A stretch of 64,000 nucleotides of DNA from Thalassia testudinum (GCA_037157565.1 JAZHRO010000055.1:40827001-40891000); one strand, 5' to 3'; shown: positions 35,004-47,314, numbered from the stretch's first letter. The notes: a model not told the origin generated them from the letters alone. Numbers and translations: made by a program.

Positions 35004-35715
35004 TTCTTTTTTTTTTAATAGGTGGGGAGTGCTATCATTAACAATAGCAGACCAGGAGCATTTTATTCATAATTCATAACAGAGAAAAACAATTACAAAG
35101 AATCTCTCCACGCTCCCACTAGTTCACTGCAAGTTCTAATAATATTTCCCACATTTATTGGTGTCCCTCTAAATAAGTTATTGTTATGAGCACACCAGAT
35201 ACACCATAAAACTCCTGCCATCAATGTATGAGGTTTGGATGAATTTCTAAGTACGTCCATAATTCATCCCGTGAGGGAAGGCCTTCTCCGAATATGATTC
35301 TCAATGCTTGATTTGTCACTAGGCACGTAGAAAAAATGTGCATTCTGCTATCAGTTAGTAAGTCACATAGTGGGTAGTTCTGGGCTGGGGCACCTAGTCT
35401 CGTGTGCCTCATGTCATCGGTAATTATAGCATTTCTTCTACATAGCCAGAGGAAAATTTTTATTTTTAGGGACATTATTAAATGTCAAATACCAGCACAA
35501 TCCTTGTCCACTAGCAAAGGAGTATTATCGTCTCCAGTAACCAAATATTTATAAGCCTTGGGTGGGGAGAAAGGCCCATTATTCCAGACATACCTATTTG
35601 GCCCACCCAATGGCTGGAAAGGCTTTAAATCCCTCCTCAACTGAGCGCATTCTTCTTGCAATCGTCCTCCCACCCTAGCCACATGGTCCACAAGCCTCCA
35701 TTTTCTATTCAAGGG
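35004..35715 (-). pseudogene. LINE (L1-like) 3' end with zinc-binding RT domain
   Basis: Poly(A) on the minus strand is seen as T10 at 35,007-35,016. Upstream of it, reading down from 35,715, is the C-terminal part of a plant L1 ORF2: RYVWNNGPFSPPKAYKYL (the W...G.FS.K.AY motif), then SLKIKIFLWLCRRN and LGAPAQNYPLC, the zf-RVT zinc-binding domain. The first Cys of its C-x-x-C is Tyr. One in-frame TGA at 35,485-35,487 replaces the usual Trp before the SLKIK-type motif. The 5' side is cut at 35,715 by the insertion of A2. Confidence 0.8.
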
Positions 35716-36646
35716 TGATGGGAACACCATCATGAGCCCTAACTAGCTCATTTTTACCCAACTAAGTCAATAAATACTCCTACATAACCGCCAGAAGGTC
35801 ATAACTCACTGCATAAGCATTCTGAGAGAAACACAAGAAACTAGGGTTAAAACTATAATTTTACCAATGCAGCACAACCACGGGTTTTCTCAAGGATTGA
35901 ATAAAGGTCAAATGGTCTTAATAAGATAATAAGTGGGTTGGATTAGATAGAAAAGGCTTTGTGTATGTTTTGAGAATTAAATGACTTTTGAAACCCTAAA
36001 AACAGACCCACTTAACACACCAAGGTTATGGTTAGGATAACATTCACTTAAACCCTCTAAAAATCATATAAAGATATTTTCTAGGGTTTAGTACCTTTAA
36101 TTTGACCATCAGAACCCATCTTGACCTAAAATGGAGTCTCAAGTAGATATTTACCCTAATTTAGGTTTTTACATAAATTACCCAGTCAAACGTGCTCAAA
36201 ACCAAAATCCAACTTCACCATTGGATTTCTTAGGTCCAAATTATGTTTGTACCAAAATTTGGACCTAAGGAGAACTTGTCTTGACCTAGTTTGCAAAAGG
36301 CTTCTGTTTGATTACATTTATACCCATAACTTTTAAAAACCCTTGCAATCAGCCCCCTAACTTCATCGTCGTCTTCACAAATAGGTCCCTCCACAATTAT
36401 CATGAAGGAAACCTACTCCGACGACCATCAACTTGGATTTTCTCCTTGATTGCTCAGAGAATCTCTTCCAAAATTGGAAGGGAGATCCTTTGAGAAATTA
36501 TCTCCAGTATGAACCCATTGATGAGCTTTGATTCCCTCCCAATCTCTCATGCGAACGCATGAGAGATTTGGGTCTCTTGAAAGCTTCCTTCTCCGCTTCC
36601 TTTCTTGGAAGCTTGACTTCCAAGCACAAAACCTTCTCCAATGACC

Positions 36647-36654
36647 TATAAAAG
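36647..36654 (+). promoter_or_regulatory. Putative TATA box of A2 5' LTR
   Basis: TATAAAAG in CCTATAAAAGAATCCCC. E1 lies only about 80 bp downstream, so a transcript started here would run into E1 in sense orientation. Confidence 0.6.
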
Positions 36655-36730
36655 AATCCCCAAGGTTCAACCGTTCTCCTCAACTTGAAATTGGGTCGGA
36701 ATCCCCTCTATTCCTCTCTCCTCTCTGGCG

Positions 36731-36735
36731 GCAAG
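36731..36735. repeat. TSD of E1 (GCAAG), left copy
   Basis: GCAAG is repeated at 47,315-47,319. The empty site in the A2 3' LTR reads CGGCGGCAAGTCTCC (about 59,970-59,985). Confidence 0.95.
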
Positions 36736-39524
36736 TGTTAAGACCCACAACATCAAACGTCTTTTAAGACGTCTGGGAGTTGGTCCAGACGTCTGGACGC
36801 CTTCCCAGACATCTGGAATTTAATTTTTGCAGCGTACGATTGCGAGTCTACGCGCATGCGCGCGCAGACTAAACTCGCCGCCCTCTTTTCTTCTCTCTCT
36901 TCCCTCCCAATCCTGCAGGCACCTTTTTTTTCCTCTCTCTCCCCCAGTGCCTTCAAATAGCCTCTCTTCCTCCCTTCCCTCTCCCTCACCACCACTCCAC
37001 CGTCTCCTCCTTCTTCCTGTTAGCATGAGAGTGAGAGAGCGAGGGCAGCAGCTGCTGCCGAGTGCGCCGGGGAGGAGGTGTAGCGAGAGGGAGAGGAGGC
37101 GGAGTGCGTGAGGAAGAGAGGGTGAACTCGCTGGAGCTGCCCAGGGCCGGCTGACGGGTGCGCATAGTAGGAGTGTAGCGCTGGGAAGGTGCTGCTGCAG
37201 CTCAGGCAGCAGGCGACGCGGCGTGGCGCGGCCGTCCGCAGCAGGCGGAGGGCGAGGAGGTCCTGATTCTGGGAAATTTTCCCAGAATCAGACATCTGGA
37301 CCTACATCCAGTTGATGTGGGAGACATCTGGAGGAAGATCCAGACGTCTGAAAGGTACAATAATTCTTTTCGCCTTCCTTTCGCAGGTACGGCCATGCAG
37401 GCCGTTCCGCCAAGGGTTCTGCCTCTTTGACGTGTTAAGGACGGTTGCGTACACGTGCAGGTTCATTCGGGAAGGCGCAAGGGCACGCCCTCCCACACAG
37501 ATCAGACATTTGGACATAGCACCAGATGGCGGAGAGGGTCTCCAGACGTCCGGAGTGATAGTCGGACGTCTGGAACTAAGTCTAGATGGTTCAGCGGGAT
37601 CCTGGATGTCTGAAGAACAGTGCAGAAGTAAGGTATGATCTGAACCATCGTTTAAGATGTCTGGATGGTGTTCCAAACGTCTAATTTAGGGCAAGGTTGT
37701 CGTTTTTGACCCGTTTAGGGTCCGTTCAAAGTCCTACATCCGCGTTCAAAATTTCATTCTTCTCATAATTAGTTCCTCTACTTGTTTAAAGTACTTGTAT
37801 CCTGTCCTAAGTAGTTTCTTGTGTTTGATCCTTGTGATAGGACCTCGTTTTGTTGTGGCTCTGGGGATTGCGGAGGCACGCGGACCTGCCGATCACGCCC
37901 CCAGTACTCCCGATTTTGCAGGTAGAGTGGCTCCCCTTGATTATTTATCAACATTTATGCACTTGTGATATAAATAATAGATTCTAAGGTATGGCATGAA
38001 TCCTAGGACTGGACAACTAGATTGGATGATAGATCCTAGGGTATGGCATGAATCCTAGGACTGGAAAACTAGATTGCATGATAGATCCTAGGGTATGGCA
38101 TGAATCTTAGGACTGGAAAACTAGATTGAATGATAGATCCTAGGATGTGGCATGAATCCTAGGAACAGAAACACTGAAACAAATGTTGTGAATACATGAA
38201 TTGCAGTCTTGGAAGAATAGAAAGAACAATGATAATTGCCTGTAATTGAACAACAGCTGCTTGTATATGAATGAATATTAATGTTGGAAACACGGGCTAT
38301 ATGAGAATAAAACTGGATTGATGAAACTTAAAATGGCTTGGCTAGAGAAATATGAGCATGAACCCTACGGGGAATTAGGAGTAGAGCTCCTGAAAGGTAA
38401 ATGAAATGGAATTGGGAAGTGAGCTGGGCCTTGAGTACGAAGTACCAAGGAAAGCGACTGTCCCCTTGTTTAGTGCAGAGTGGAGCTAGCCGCCCCAGGG
38501 ACCCTGGGTTAGGTCTGGCCACTTTGTACCGACTTTTGGCCCTCACGTACACAGTACCAGGGAGAGCTACTAGTGTAGGGAGAGTGCTAGCCACCCCATG
38601 GGCCCCAGGGTTCTGCTAGCCATCCTACACCGACTTGGTAGGTCCACTGGGCAAACCAGGGTAGTCAGGCAAGGGTGCATGGACTGTGGAGGGGCAAGAC
38701 CCCTGTTTGGTTACTGTGGAGGGGCTGGACCCCTGTTACTGAGAGGGCTCTGCCTTATACTGGTTCCGTGCTGTGCTTTGGAGCGTACCCGTTAACGGAA
38801 AGAACTGACCGCGTGCCAGTGCAAGGTAGCTACCCGTGCGTTTATCGCGCGTGTCGTAGTCACCGTTACGTCTGTCAGTGACCTTGGGGTGGTTGACTGA
38901 GGGTAGGACCACCACGGGGGACTCTCCCGGCCAGGAGAGCACAACGTGTTACTTCTACTTTTTGGAAATGACTGCAATCAAGATCGTTTCCACAAGGAAC
39001 ATTCGAGATCAAGAGAAAGATCTAAGGAATAATTCAAGAATGAGTAAATAGAAATAAAGAAAGAAATTAAAAATAACAACTACTTGTCCACCATACTGTT
39101 TTTCTTAGCTAGTTGGTTGCCACTCTACTCAGCGTTTCGCTGACGTATCACCTTTGTCACCTTTTCAGGACCAGGTGTTGAGCAGCCAGAGCCTGCGGCT
39201 GCAGAAGTTGCTGGGACTAGTAGAGCCCAGTAGTTTTATTTGTGTTGTACCTACTGTACCATTTCTTCTGTTGTAGTAAGTATTTTCTGTTACAATTGTA
39301 CTCCTTTATTGTAAGCATCATGTTTATGTACCTGTTTAATTCTCTACTATTGTGGTGGTGTGTACTGTAGTAGTTCTTTTCTTTACTGCTGTACTTTTGT
39401 TACTGTTAGTTACATGCATGATGAATGTGGGTTATTTTACTGCCCTTTTGGTTACTTTCTCGTTGGATGACTCGGTCGGTCCGATTCTCGTGTCTCGTAG
39501 GGATTTGAGAATCGGGTCGTAACA
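36736..39524 (+). repeat. E1 5' LTR
   Basis: 2,789 bp, TGTTAAGACCC to GGGTCGTAACA. Within it are AGACGTCT palindromes (36,767; 36,787; 37,342 and variants), a 14-bp-stem inverted repeat at 37,263-37,291, and a 52-bp tandem repeat in four units at about 37,978-38,185 (three in the 3' LTR). A polypyrimidine tract is at 36,880-37,020. Open frames up to 124 codons on either strand are not conserved genes. Confidence 0.92.
37978..38185 (+). repeat. 52-bp tandem repeat in E1 5' LTR
   Basis: Four head-to-tail units of the ATAGATCCTAGGGTATGGCA type (52 bp each). The 3' LTR (about 45,805-45,960) has three. There are no spacers and the units sit back to back, so it is not CRISPR-like. Confidence 0.85.
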
Positions 39525-39527
39525 AGA

Positions 39528-39540
39528 TGGTATCAGAGTA
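39528..39540 (+). other. Primer binding site of E1 (tRNA-iMet)
   Basis: TGGTATCAGAGTA, three bases after the LTR end. E2 has the intact TGGTATCAGAGC at 48,391-48,402. Confidence 0.9.
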
Positions 39541-39708
39541 AGGTCATCCCGAGAAGTGAACCAACTGGCTGGAAAATAACCAATTCACGTCTCTGTAACT
39601 AGAGTAGCCACCACAACGTATCTTTTGACATCTATTCTTAGACTTCTCCATTAGATATCGATTCGTATTGACGTTTTTCCATTCTGTATTCGTGTCTCCT
39701 TGCAGGAG

Positions 39709-42700
39709 ATGCCTCGACGCGGGACTAGCGAGGCTGGCCGCGAGCGCGGCTGAGGACGAGGTCGGAGGGGTGGGCGCATTGAGCCCGACGCCTCAATGGA
39801 CCAGCCACTACTTCTGGCCATTCAGGCCCAAGACCTCACCCAGCTGATACAGGACATCATGTGAGAGGAGCTCCATCCGCCGCCACGAGCGCCTCTCCCT
39901 GGGGCTGCGAAGGGGGAGTCCTCTGTGGGACCACGCGACGGACATGGCGCTAGATGCAGGGGAGGGGATGGTTCTCCACCGCCCCCACCTTCCTCTGGCA
40001 CTTCTGATCACGAGGCTTCTTTACCGGGTGGCGCGCCAGCATCTCCCCTTCAGCGCCACTTTGAGCTTTTCGGACAGTTCCGGAAGCTAAAGCCCCCCTC
40101 TTTCAAGGGGGATGAGGACCTGACCGAGGCAAAGGACTGGCTTGAGCAGATCGAGAAGGTTTTTGACACCCTTCGCCCCCCTGTGGAGTGCCGCATGGCC
40201 TTTGCCACGTACTAGCTGGAGAGCGCGGCACACAGGTGGTGGAGGGCGGTCAGGGGTCAAGAGAGGGACGAGCCAACTTAGGATCAATTCATCACCCTCT
40301 TCTGTGAGCAGTACTTTCCCCAGACGTGGCAGGACCAGAGGAGGCGGGAGTTCCACACTCTCCGCTAGGGGATGATGACCGTGAGCGTGTACCGTACGCG
40401 TTTCCTGGAGCTGTCTTGCTTCGCAGCGACAGCCATGGCTACTGAGGAGGGGCATCTTTGGAGGTTCACCGAGGGGCTCCGGCCTGCTATTCGGGGGTAT
40501 GTCAAACCCCTGAAACTGCCTACGTTCTCGAGAGTGGTAGAGGCAGCTATGACGTACGAAGAGACCAACCCATCCGCACGCGACACTGACAGCGGGCGGA
40601 AGATGCCCTATCAGCCAGACTTCTCATAGGGCCGACGAGAGAGGAGACATGTGGCACCCGCAGGAGATCCGTCACGTTTTGTAGGGCCATCAGTGGCCTT
40701 TGGGGGCCCCCGACAGGGGCCAGCTGCTAGCAACGGACCCCCGCCCAGCCGACAGCAGGGACCCACTGAGGGCGGGAGTCGAGTCCCCCTTTGCTACCAG
40801 TGTGGCCAACCGGGCCACATCAGGAGGGACTGCCCGTCTAAGGTAGGAGGTCAGCAGATGCTTCCCGCGTCGAGCATTGGAGGGCGAGCAGGAGGCCGCG
40901 GTTTCCAGGTGCAAGGAGGAGGACAGTAGTCACGGGGAGGGTAGCGGCCAGTGGCTACCCGTCCGACACAGAGTGTGGCTACTTCGTCCGCACCTAGGGC
41001 TGAGGGGCGTATCAACGCCCTGACACACAGGGACGCCAGAGCTTCGGGATCAGTGGTGGCAGGTATGGTTTCAGTTTCCGGCAGACTTGTTTACATGCTT
41101 TTCGATTTCGGCGCTATGCACTCATTTGTCACTGCCAGTTTTGCCGTTCGTTTGGGGCAGAACTGTATGTTGTTAGAAGATCCGTTCGTGATCAAAGGTC
41201 TGAGTGGTCAGCTGTTTGTAGCTGAGGAGGTATACGCAGGTTGCAAGGTCAGTGTTGGGGGACACAGCCTTTCCGCTGACCTGATTATGATACAGATGGA
41301 GGACTTTGGCGTAATTCTGGGGATGGACTGGCTGTCCGCTTACCACACCTTAGAGGAATGCTTTGAGAGAAATATCATCTTCTCCATACCGGAGTTGCCT
41401 GCTTTCAAGTTCCACGGGAAGCCAGTGGACGGAGGCTTCATGTGCATTTCTGCACTTCGGGCTGCGAGACTTTTGAGCCAGGGGTGTAAGGGCTTCCTAG
41501 CTTGTGTAATGGCGGAGCCCAGCCCTGTGGCAGACTTCCAGAGTATCCCGGTGGTCAGAGAGTACCCCGACGTGTTTCCAGACGAGTTGCCAGGACTACC
41601 ACCCGAGCGTGAGATCGAGTTTGAGATCTCACTGGTACTGGGGACCAGCCCCATCTCCACAGCACCGTACAAGATGGCACCACTTGAGCTACGAGAGCTC
41701 AAGTCTCAGTTGCAAGATCTTTTGGAAAAGGGCTTTGTGAGGCCCAGTGCGTCTCCCTGGGGAGCCCCGGTATTGTTCGTAAAGAAGAAGGATGGTACCC
41801 TACGCCTTTGTGTAGACTACAGACAGCTGAATAGGGTCACCATCAAGAACAGGTATCCGCTACTGAGGATTGGTGACTTATTTGACTAGCTGCATGGTGC
41901 CACGGTATTCTCTAAGATCGACTTAAGGTCTGGATACCACCAGTTGAGGATCAAGGAGGCAGACGTCTCCAAGATAGCTTTCCGCACCCGGTACGGACAC
42001 TATGAGTTTCTGGTCATGCCATTTGGGCTGAAAAATGCCCTCGCTGCCTTCAAGGATTTGATGAACCAGGTGTTTAGACCGTACTTGGACCAGTTCGTGG
42101 TGGTATTCATTGATGATGTGCTTATCTATTCTCCAGATCAGACACAGCATGGACAGCACTTGCGGATGGTTTTGGACACACTGAGATGATGTAGGCTATA
42201 CGCCAAATACAGCAAATGCAAGTTCTGGTTGAGGGAGGTGACCTTCTTAGGTCATGTGATCCCTGGGGATGGCTTGGCTGTGGACCCAGCCAAGGTCGAG
42301 GCAGTGCTCAGGTGGGAGAGACCGCGTACGGTCACTGAGATTCGCAGTTTCTTGGGACTGGCAGGCTACTACAGGCGGTTTATCAGGGTCTTCTCGCAGA
42401 TTGCACGTCCTATGACACAGCTGACCAGGAAGGACGTGCCCTTTACTTGGACAGACGCTTGTGAGGCATGTTTTCAGGAGCTAAAGGAGAGGCTGACTTC
42501 GGCTCCCGTGCTCACCATTCCTAACAGTAGTGGTGGGTTCGTTGTGTACACGGAAGCCTCCTTCCAGGGGTTAGGGGGTGTGCTCATGCAGAGGGGTCAC
42601 GTTGTCGCTTACGCTTCGCGGCAACTGAAGCCCCATGAGCATAGCTACCCTACCCACGACCTGGAGCTAGCAGCTGTTGTCTTCGCGCTGAAGACTTGGA

Positions 42701-44452
42701 GGCACTACTTGTACGGTGAGACCTTTGAGATTTTCACAGATCACAAGAGCCTCAGATACCTGTTTGATCAGAAGGAGCTCAACATGAGACAAATACGTTA
42801 GTTGGAGCTCCTGAAGGACTATGACTGCAGCATTTCCTACCACCCGGGAAAGGCCAACGTGGTGGCTGACGCCTTGAGCCGGAAGGCGCCCGCACACTTG
42901 GCCAGTTTACAAGCGCAGAGTTGGAGCCTCTTGGAGGAGATGGGCAGTTGGCGACCCTTAGAGTTACTGGGGCACTGTGGGGCAGTGACTGTGACACGAC
43001 AGACGAGGCCAGAGCTGATAGACCGCATCATCACAGGGCAGATGGCCAACCCGTACTTGCAGTCATTGCGTGACAGAGTACTGTAAGGAGACCCTGGGGA
43101 CTTCTCTTTTACAGACTAGGTGCTGCGCATGAGGGGACGTGTGTGCGTTCCCAGAGACGAGGAGCTGTTGAGAGAGCTCCTGACTGAGGCACACGGTTCC
43201 AGATTCACCATACATCCCAGAAACACAAAGATGTACCATGACTTGAGACACGATTTTTGGTGGAGGGGAATTCATACAGCAGTGTTTAGTGTGCCAGCAG
43301 GTGAAGGCCAAGCATCAGAGGCCTGCAGGGCCGCTACAGCCACTTCCAGTGCTAGAGTGGAAGTGGGAGAGCATCACCATAGACTTGGTGGTGGGCTTAC
43401 CTGTTACCCAACGAGGACACGACACGGTCTTGGTAATCGTTGACAGATTGACGAAGACGACACGTTTCTTGCCAATCTGAGTTACCTTGGGACCAGCACA
43501 GTTGGCAGAGAGGTATATGCACGACGTGGTACGTCTACACGGAGTTCCGCGGGAGATCGTGTTCGATCGGGATACCTGTTTTACGTCCCAATTTTGGGCT
43601 GAGTTTCAGCAGGCCCTGGGGACGTGGTTGAGGTTCAGTATAGCATACCACCCCCAGACGGACGGACAGTCTGAGCGCACGATACAGATACTTGAGGATC
43701 TTTTGCATGCCTGTGTACTGGACTGGAGGGGCTCTTGGGAGGAGCACTTGCCCCTGGCCGAGTTCTCATATAATAACAGTTATCACTCGAGCATCAGCAT
43801 GGCACCCTACGAGGCTCTGTAGGGACGGAGGTGTACGGCACCCTTGAGTTGGGTTGAGGTGGGGACCAAGTGGGAGGATGGCCCCCGGCTAATCCGGCAA
43901 AGTCAGGAGGTGATCGAGTAGATCCACAGGCAACTTCTCACTGTTAGGAGCAAACAGAAGAGCTATGCAGACCGAAAACGCAGAGAGGTACAGTTTGAGG
44001 TTGGGGACCACGTCTTCCTTCGTGTTTCGCCCATAAAGGGCCTACAGCGATTTGGGGTGAGAGGGAAGCTCGCGCCGAGGTTCGTGGGACCCTTTGAGGT
44101 CTTGGAGCGGGTTTGACCCGTTGCTTACAGGCTTGCCCTCCCTCCCCAGCTTTCTGGTGTGCACGACATGTTCCACATGTCCAACCTCAGGAAGTACGTC
44201 GCCAATCCCAGTCACGTCTTAAGCCACGAAAGCATCAAGGTGGGTGACGACCTGACCTACCCTGAGCGGCCAGTGCAGATTCTCGACAGAGCCGTCTGGA
44301 GTTTGAGACGGAAGCAAGTACCACTGGTGAAGGTTTTGTGGAGGAGCCAGCGGTACGAGGAGGCCACCTGGGAGCCTGAGGCTTCGATGCGGGAGCGGTA
44401 CCCGGAGCTCTTTGAGGGTACGTCGTTTTCGACTGGCTTCGGTCCTCTTTGA
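39709..44452 (+). pseudogene. E1 gag-pol polyprotein with chromodomain, 17 internal stops
   Basis: The start ATG follows TGCAGGAG, as in E2. Domains in order: gag (HFELFGQFRKLKPPSFKGDED, DQF-LFCEQYFP) 40,060-40,560; CCHC knuckle CYQCGQPGHIRRDC 40,792-40,833; protease with FDFGAMHSF (the catalytic DSG is DFG) near 41,101; RT 41,660-42,230 with LCVDYRQLN and FIDDVLIYS; RNase H to 42,800; integrase zinc finger and core with FDRDTCFTSQFW and YHPQTDGQSERT (43,487-43,700); a GKLAPRFVGPFEV module; chromodomain YEEATWEPEASM (about 44,350-44,400). Internal stops begin at 39,751, 39,862, 40,213, 40,279, 40,366, 40,627, 40,927, 40,942, 41,887, 42,187, 42,799, 43,084, 43,117, 43,478, 43,820, 43,919 and 44,114. 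A frame change and short deletion near 43,270 remove part of the zinc finger. Confidence 0.92.
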
Positions 44453-44535
44453 GTTTGTTATGCGTATATGGTTCTTTTTCCGCACTCCAGTTAGCGCAAG
44501 TTTCGGGGATGAAACTTCCTTTGAGTTTGTTATGT
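44453..44535 (+). other. E1 gag-pol to 3' LTR spacer
   Basis: 83 bp. It holds GCGCAAGTTTCGGGGATGAA, the AGTTTCGGGGACGAAA-like block that follows pol in many Tekay elements. CTTTGAGTTTGTTATG occurs twice, near 44,448 and 44,519. No clear purine-only PPT is left directly against the LTR. Confidence 0.6.
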
Positions 44536-47314
44536 TGTTAAGACCCACGACATCAAACGTCTTTTAAGACGTCTGGGAGTTGGTCCAGACGTCTAGTAAG
44601 AAGTCTGGATGCCCTCCCAGAAGTCTGGAATTTAATTTTTGTGGCGTACAATTGCGAGTCTGCGTGCATGCACGCACAGACTGAACTCGCCGCCCTCTTT
44701 TCTTCTCTCTCTTCCCTCCCTATCCTGCAAGCGCCTTCTTTTTTTTTCCTCTCTCTCTCTCCCCGGTGCCTTCAAATAGCCTTTCTTCCTCCCTTCCCTC
44801 TCCCTCACCACCACTCCACCGTCTCCTCCTTCTTCCTATTAGCGTGAGAGTGCTAGAGCGAGGGCAATAGCTACTGCCGAGTGTATGAGGGGAGGAGGAG
44901 GTGTAGTGAGAGGGAGAGGAGGCGGAGTGCATGAGGAAGAGAGGGCGAACTCACCGGAGTTGCCCAGGGCCGGCCGACGGGTGAGCGTAGCAGGAGCGTA
45001 GCGCCAAGAAGGTGCTGCTGCAGCTCAGGCAGCAAGCGAGCGCGGTGCGGCGTGGCCATGCGCATCAGGCGGAGGGCGAGGAGGTCCTGATTCTGGGAAA
45101 TTTTCCCAGAATCAAACGTCTGGACCTACGTCCAGACGATGCAGGAGACGTCTGGAGGAAGATCCAGACATCTGAAAGGTATATTAATTCTTTTCGCCTT
45201 CCTTTCGTGGGTACGGCCATGCAGGCCGTTCCGCTGAGGGTTCTGCCTCTTTGACATGTTAAAGACAGTTGCATACGCGTGCAGGTTCATTCGGGAAGGT
45301 GCAAGGGCACGCCCTCCCACACAGATCAGACGTCTGGGCATAGCACCAGATGGCGGAGGGGGTCTCCAGACGTCTAGAGTGATAGTCGGACGTCTGGAAC
45401 TAGGTCCAGACGGTTCAACGGGATCCTGGACCTCTGAAGAAACGCGCAGAAGCAAGGTATGATCTGAACCATCGTTTAAGACATCTGGAAGGTGTTCCAG
45501 ACGTCTGATTTAGGGTAGGGTGGTCATTTTTTTACCCGTTTAGGGTCCGTTCGAAGTCCGATTTTCGCATTTAAAATTTCGTTCTTCTCATAATTAGTTC
45601 CTCTACTTGTTTAAAGTACTTGTATCTTGTCCTGAGTAGTTCCTTGTGTTTGATCCTTGTGATAGGACCTCATTCTGTTGCGGCTCTGGGGGTTGCGGAG
45701 GCACGCGGACCTGCCGATCACGCCCCCAGTACTCCCGGTTTTGCGGGTAGAGTGGCTCCCCTTGATTATTTATCAACATTTATTCACCTGTGAGATAAAT
45801 AATAAATTCTACGGTATGGCATGAACCCTAGGACTGGACAACTAGATTGGATGATAGATCCTAGGGTATGGCATGAATCCTAGGACTGGAAAACTAGATT
45901 GAATGATAGATCCTAGGATGTAGCATAAATCCTAGGAATAGAAACACTGAAACGAATGTCGTGAATACATGAATTGCAGTCTTGGAAGAATAGAAAGAAC
46001 AATGATAATTGCCTGTAATTGGACAACAGCTGCTTGTATATGAATGAATATTAATGTCGGAAACATGGGCTATATGGGAATAAAAATGGATTGATGAAAC
46101 TTAAAATGGCTTGGCTAGAGAAATATGAGCATGAACCCTACAGGGAATTAGGAGTAGAGCTCCTGAAAGGTAAATGAAATGGAATTGGGAAGTGAGCTGG
46201 GCCTTGAGTACGGAGTACCAAGGCGAGCGACTGTCCCCTTGTTTAGTGCAGAGCAGAGCTAGCCACCCCAGGGACCCGGGGTTAGGTCTGGCCACTTTGT
46301 ACCGACTTTTGGCCCTCACGTACACAGTACCAGGGAGAGCTACTAGTGTAGGGAGAGAGCTAGCCACCCCACGGGCCCCGGGGTTCTACTAGCCGTCCTA
46401 CACCGACTTGTTAGGCCCACTGGGCAAACTAGGGTAGTCAGGCGAGGGTGCGCAGACTGTGGAGGGGCAAGACCCCTGTTTGGTTAGTGTGGAGGGGCTG
46501 GACCACTATTACTGAGAGGGCTCTGCCCTATATTGGTTCCGTGCTGTGCTTTGGGGTGCACCCATTAACGGAAATGACTGACCGCATGCTAGTGCGAGGT
46601 AGCTACCCGTGCGTTTATCGCGCGTGCCGTAGTCACCGTTACGTCTGTCAGTGACCTTGGGGTGGTTGACTGAGGGTAGGACCACCACGGGGGACTCTCC
46701 TGGCCAGGAGAGCACCACGTGCTACTTCTAGTTTTCGGAAAAGACTGCAATCAAGATCATTCCCACGAGGAACATTCGAGATCAAGAGAAAGATCTGAGG
46801 AATAATTCAAGAATGAGTAAATAGAAATAAAGAAAGAAATTAAAAATAATAGCTACTTGTCCACCTTACTGTTTTTCCTAGCTAGTTGGTTGCCACTCTA
46901 CTCAGCGTTTCGCTGACGTGTCACCTTTGTCACCTTTTCAGGACCAGGTGTTGAGCAGCCAGAGCCTGCTGCTGCAGAAGGTGCTGGGCCTAGTAGAGCC
47001 CCGTAGTTTTACTTGTGTTGTACCTACTATACCGTTTCTTCTGTTGTAGTAAGTATTTTCTGTTACAATTGTACTCCTTTATTGTAAGCATCATGTTTAT
47101 ATACCTATTTAATTTTCTACTGTTGTGGTGGTGTGTACTGTAGTAGTTCTTTTCTTTATTGCTGTACTTTTGTTACTGTTAGTTACATGCATGATGAATG
47201 TGGGTTATTTTACTGCTCTTTTGGTTACTTTCTCGTTGGACGACTGGATCTTGGGATCAATCGAGTCGGTCCGATTCTCGTGTCTCGTAGGGATTCGGGA
47301 ATCGGGTCGTAACA
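44536..47314 (+). repeat. E1 3' LTR
   Basis: 2,779 bp, matching the 5' LTR throughout with scattered, mostly transition differences and one fewer 52-bp unit. AGACGTCTGG copies are better preserved than in the 5' LTR (for example 44,571; 45,365). The inverted repeat is at 45,087-45,115, with one arm base changed. Confidence 0.92.

Larger units (their letters stand above)
35716..36735 (+). repeat. A2 5' LTR, segment 1
   Basis: It begins TGATGGGAACACCATCATGA after a LINE flank and matches 58,290-59,300 (A2 3' LTR) and, reversed, A1 and A3. A TATA box lies at 36,647-36,654. It is interrupted at 36,736 by E1, whose TSD GCAAG occupies 36,731-36,735. The three segments (35,716-36,735; 47,320-47,491; 52,016-53,555) total about 2.73 kb, close to the 2.85 kb of solo A3. 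Confidence 0.9.
36736..47314 (+). mobile_element. E1: complete Tekay/Del-like chromovirus (gypsy), decayed
   Basis: A full-length element of 10,579 bp: 5' LTR 36,736-39,524, tRNA-iMet PBS, gag-pol 39,709-44,452, and 3' LTR 44,536-47,314. It lies in the A2 5' LTR with perfect 5-bp TSDs. The polyprotein order gag, CCHC, protease, RT, RNase H, integrase, chromodomain places it in the chromoviruses. The iMet primer, the long LTRs and the chromodomain fused to the integrase end are as in Tekay/Del. The reading frame has 17 internal stops and one frameshift. Confidence 0.92.

Noticed and set aside
37978..38185. CRISPR-like direct repeats
   Set aside because: The units are contiguous 52-mers without spacers, inside a plant retrotransposon LTR.
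39528..39540. tRNA gene
   Set aside because: Only the short complement to a tRNA 3' end is present (PBS). No cloverleaf was found here or at the other PBS sites.
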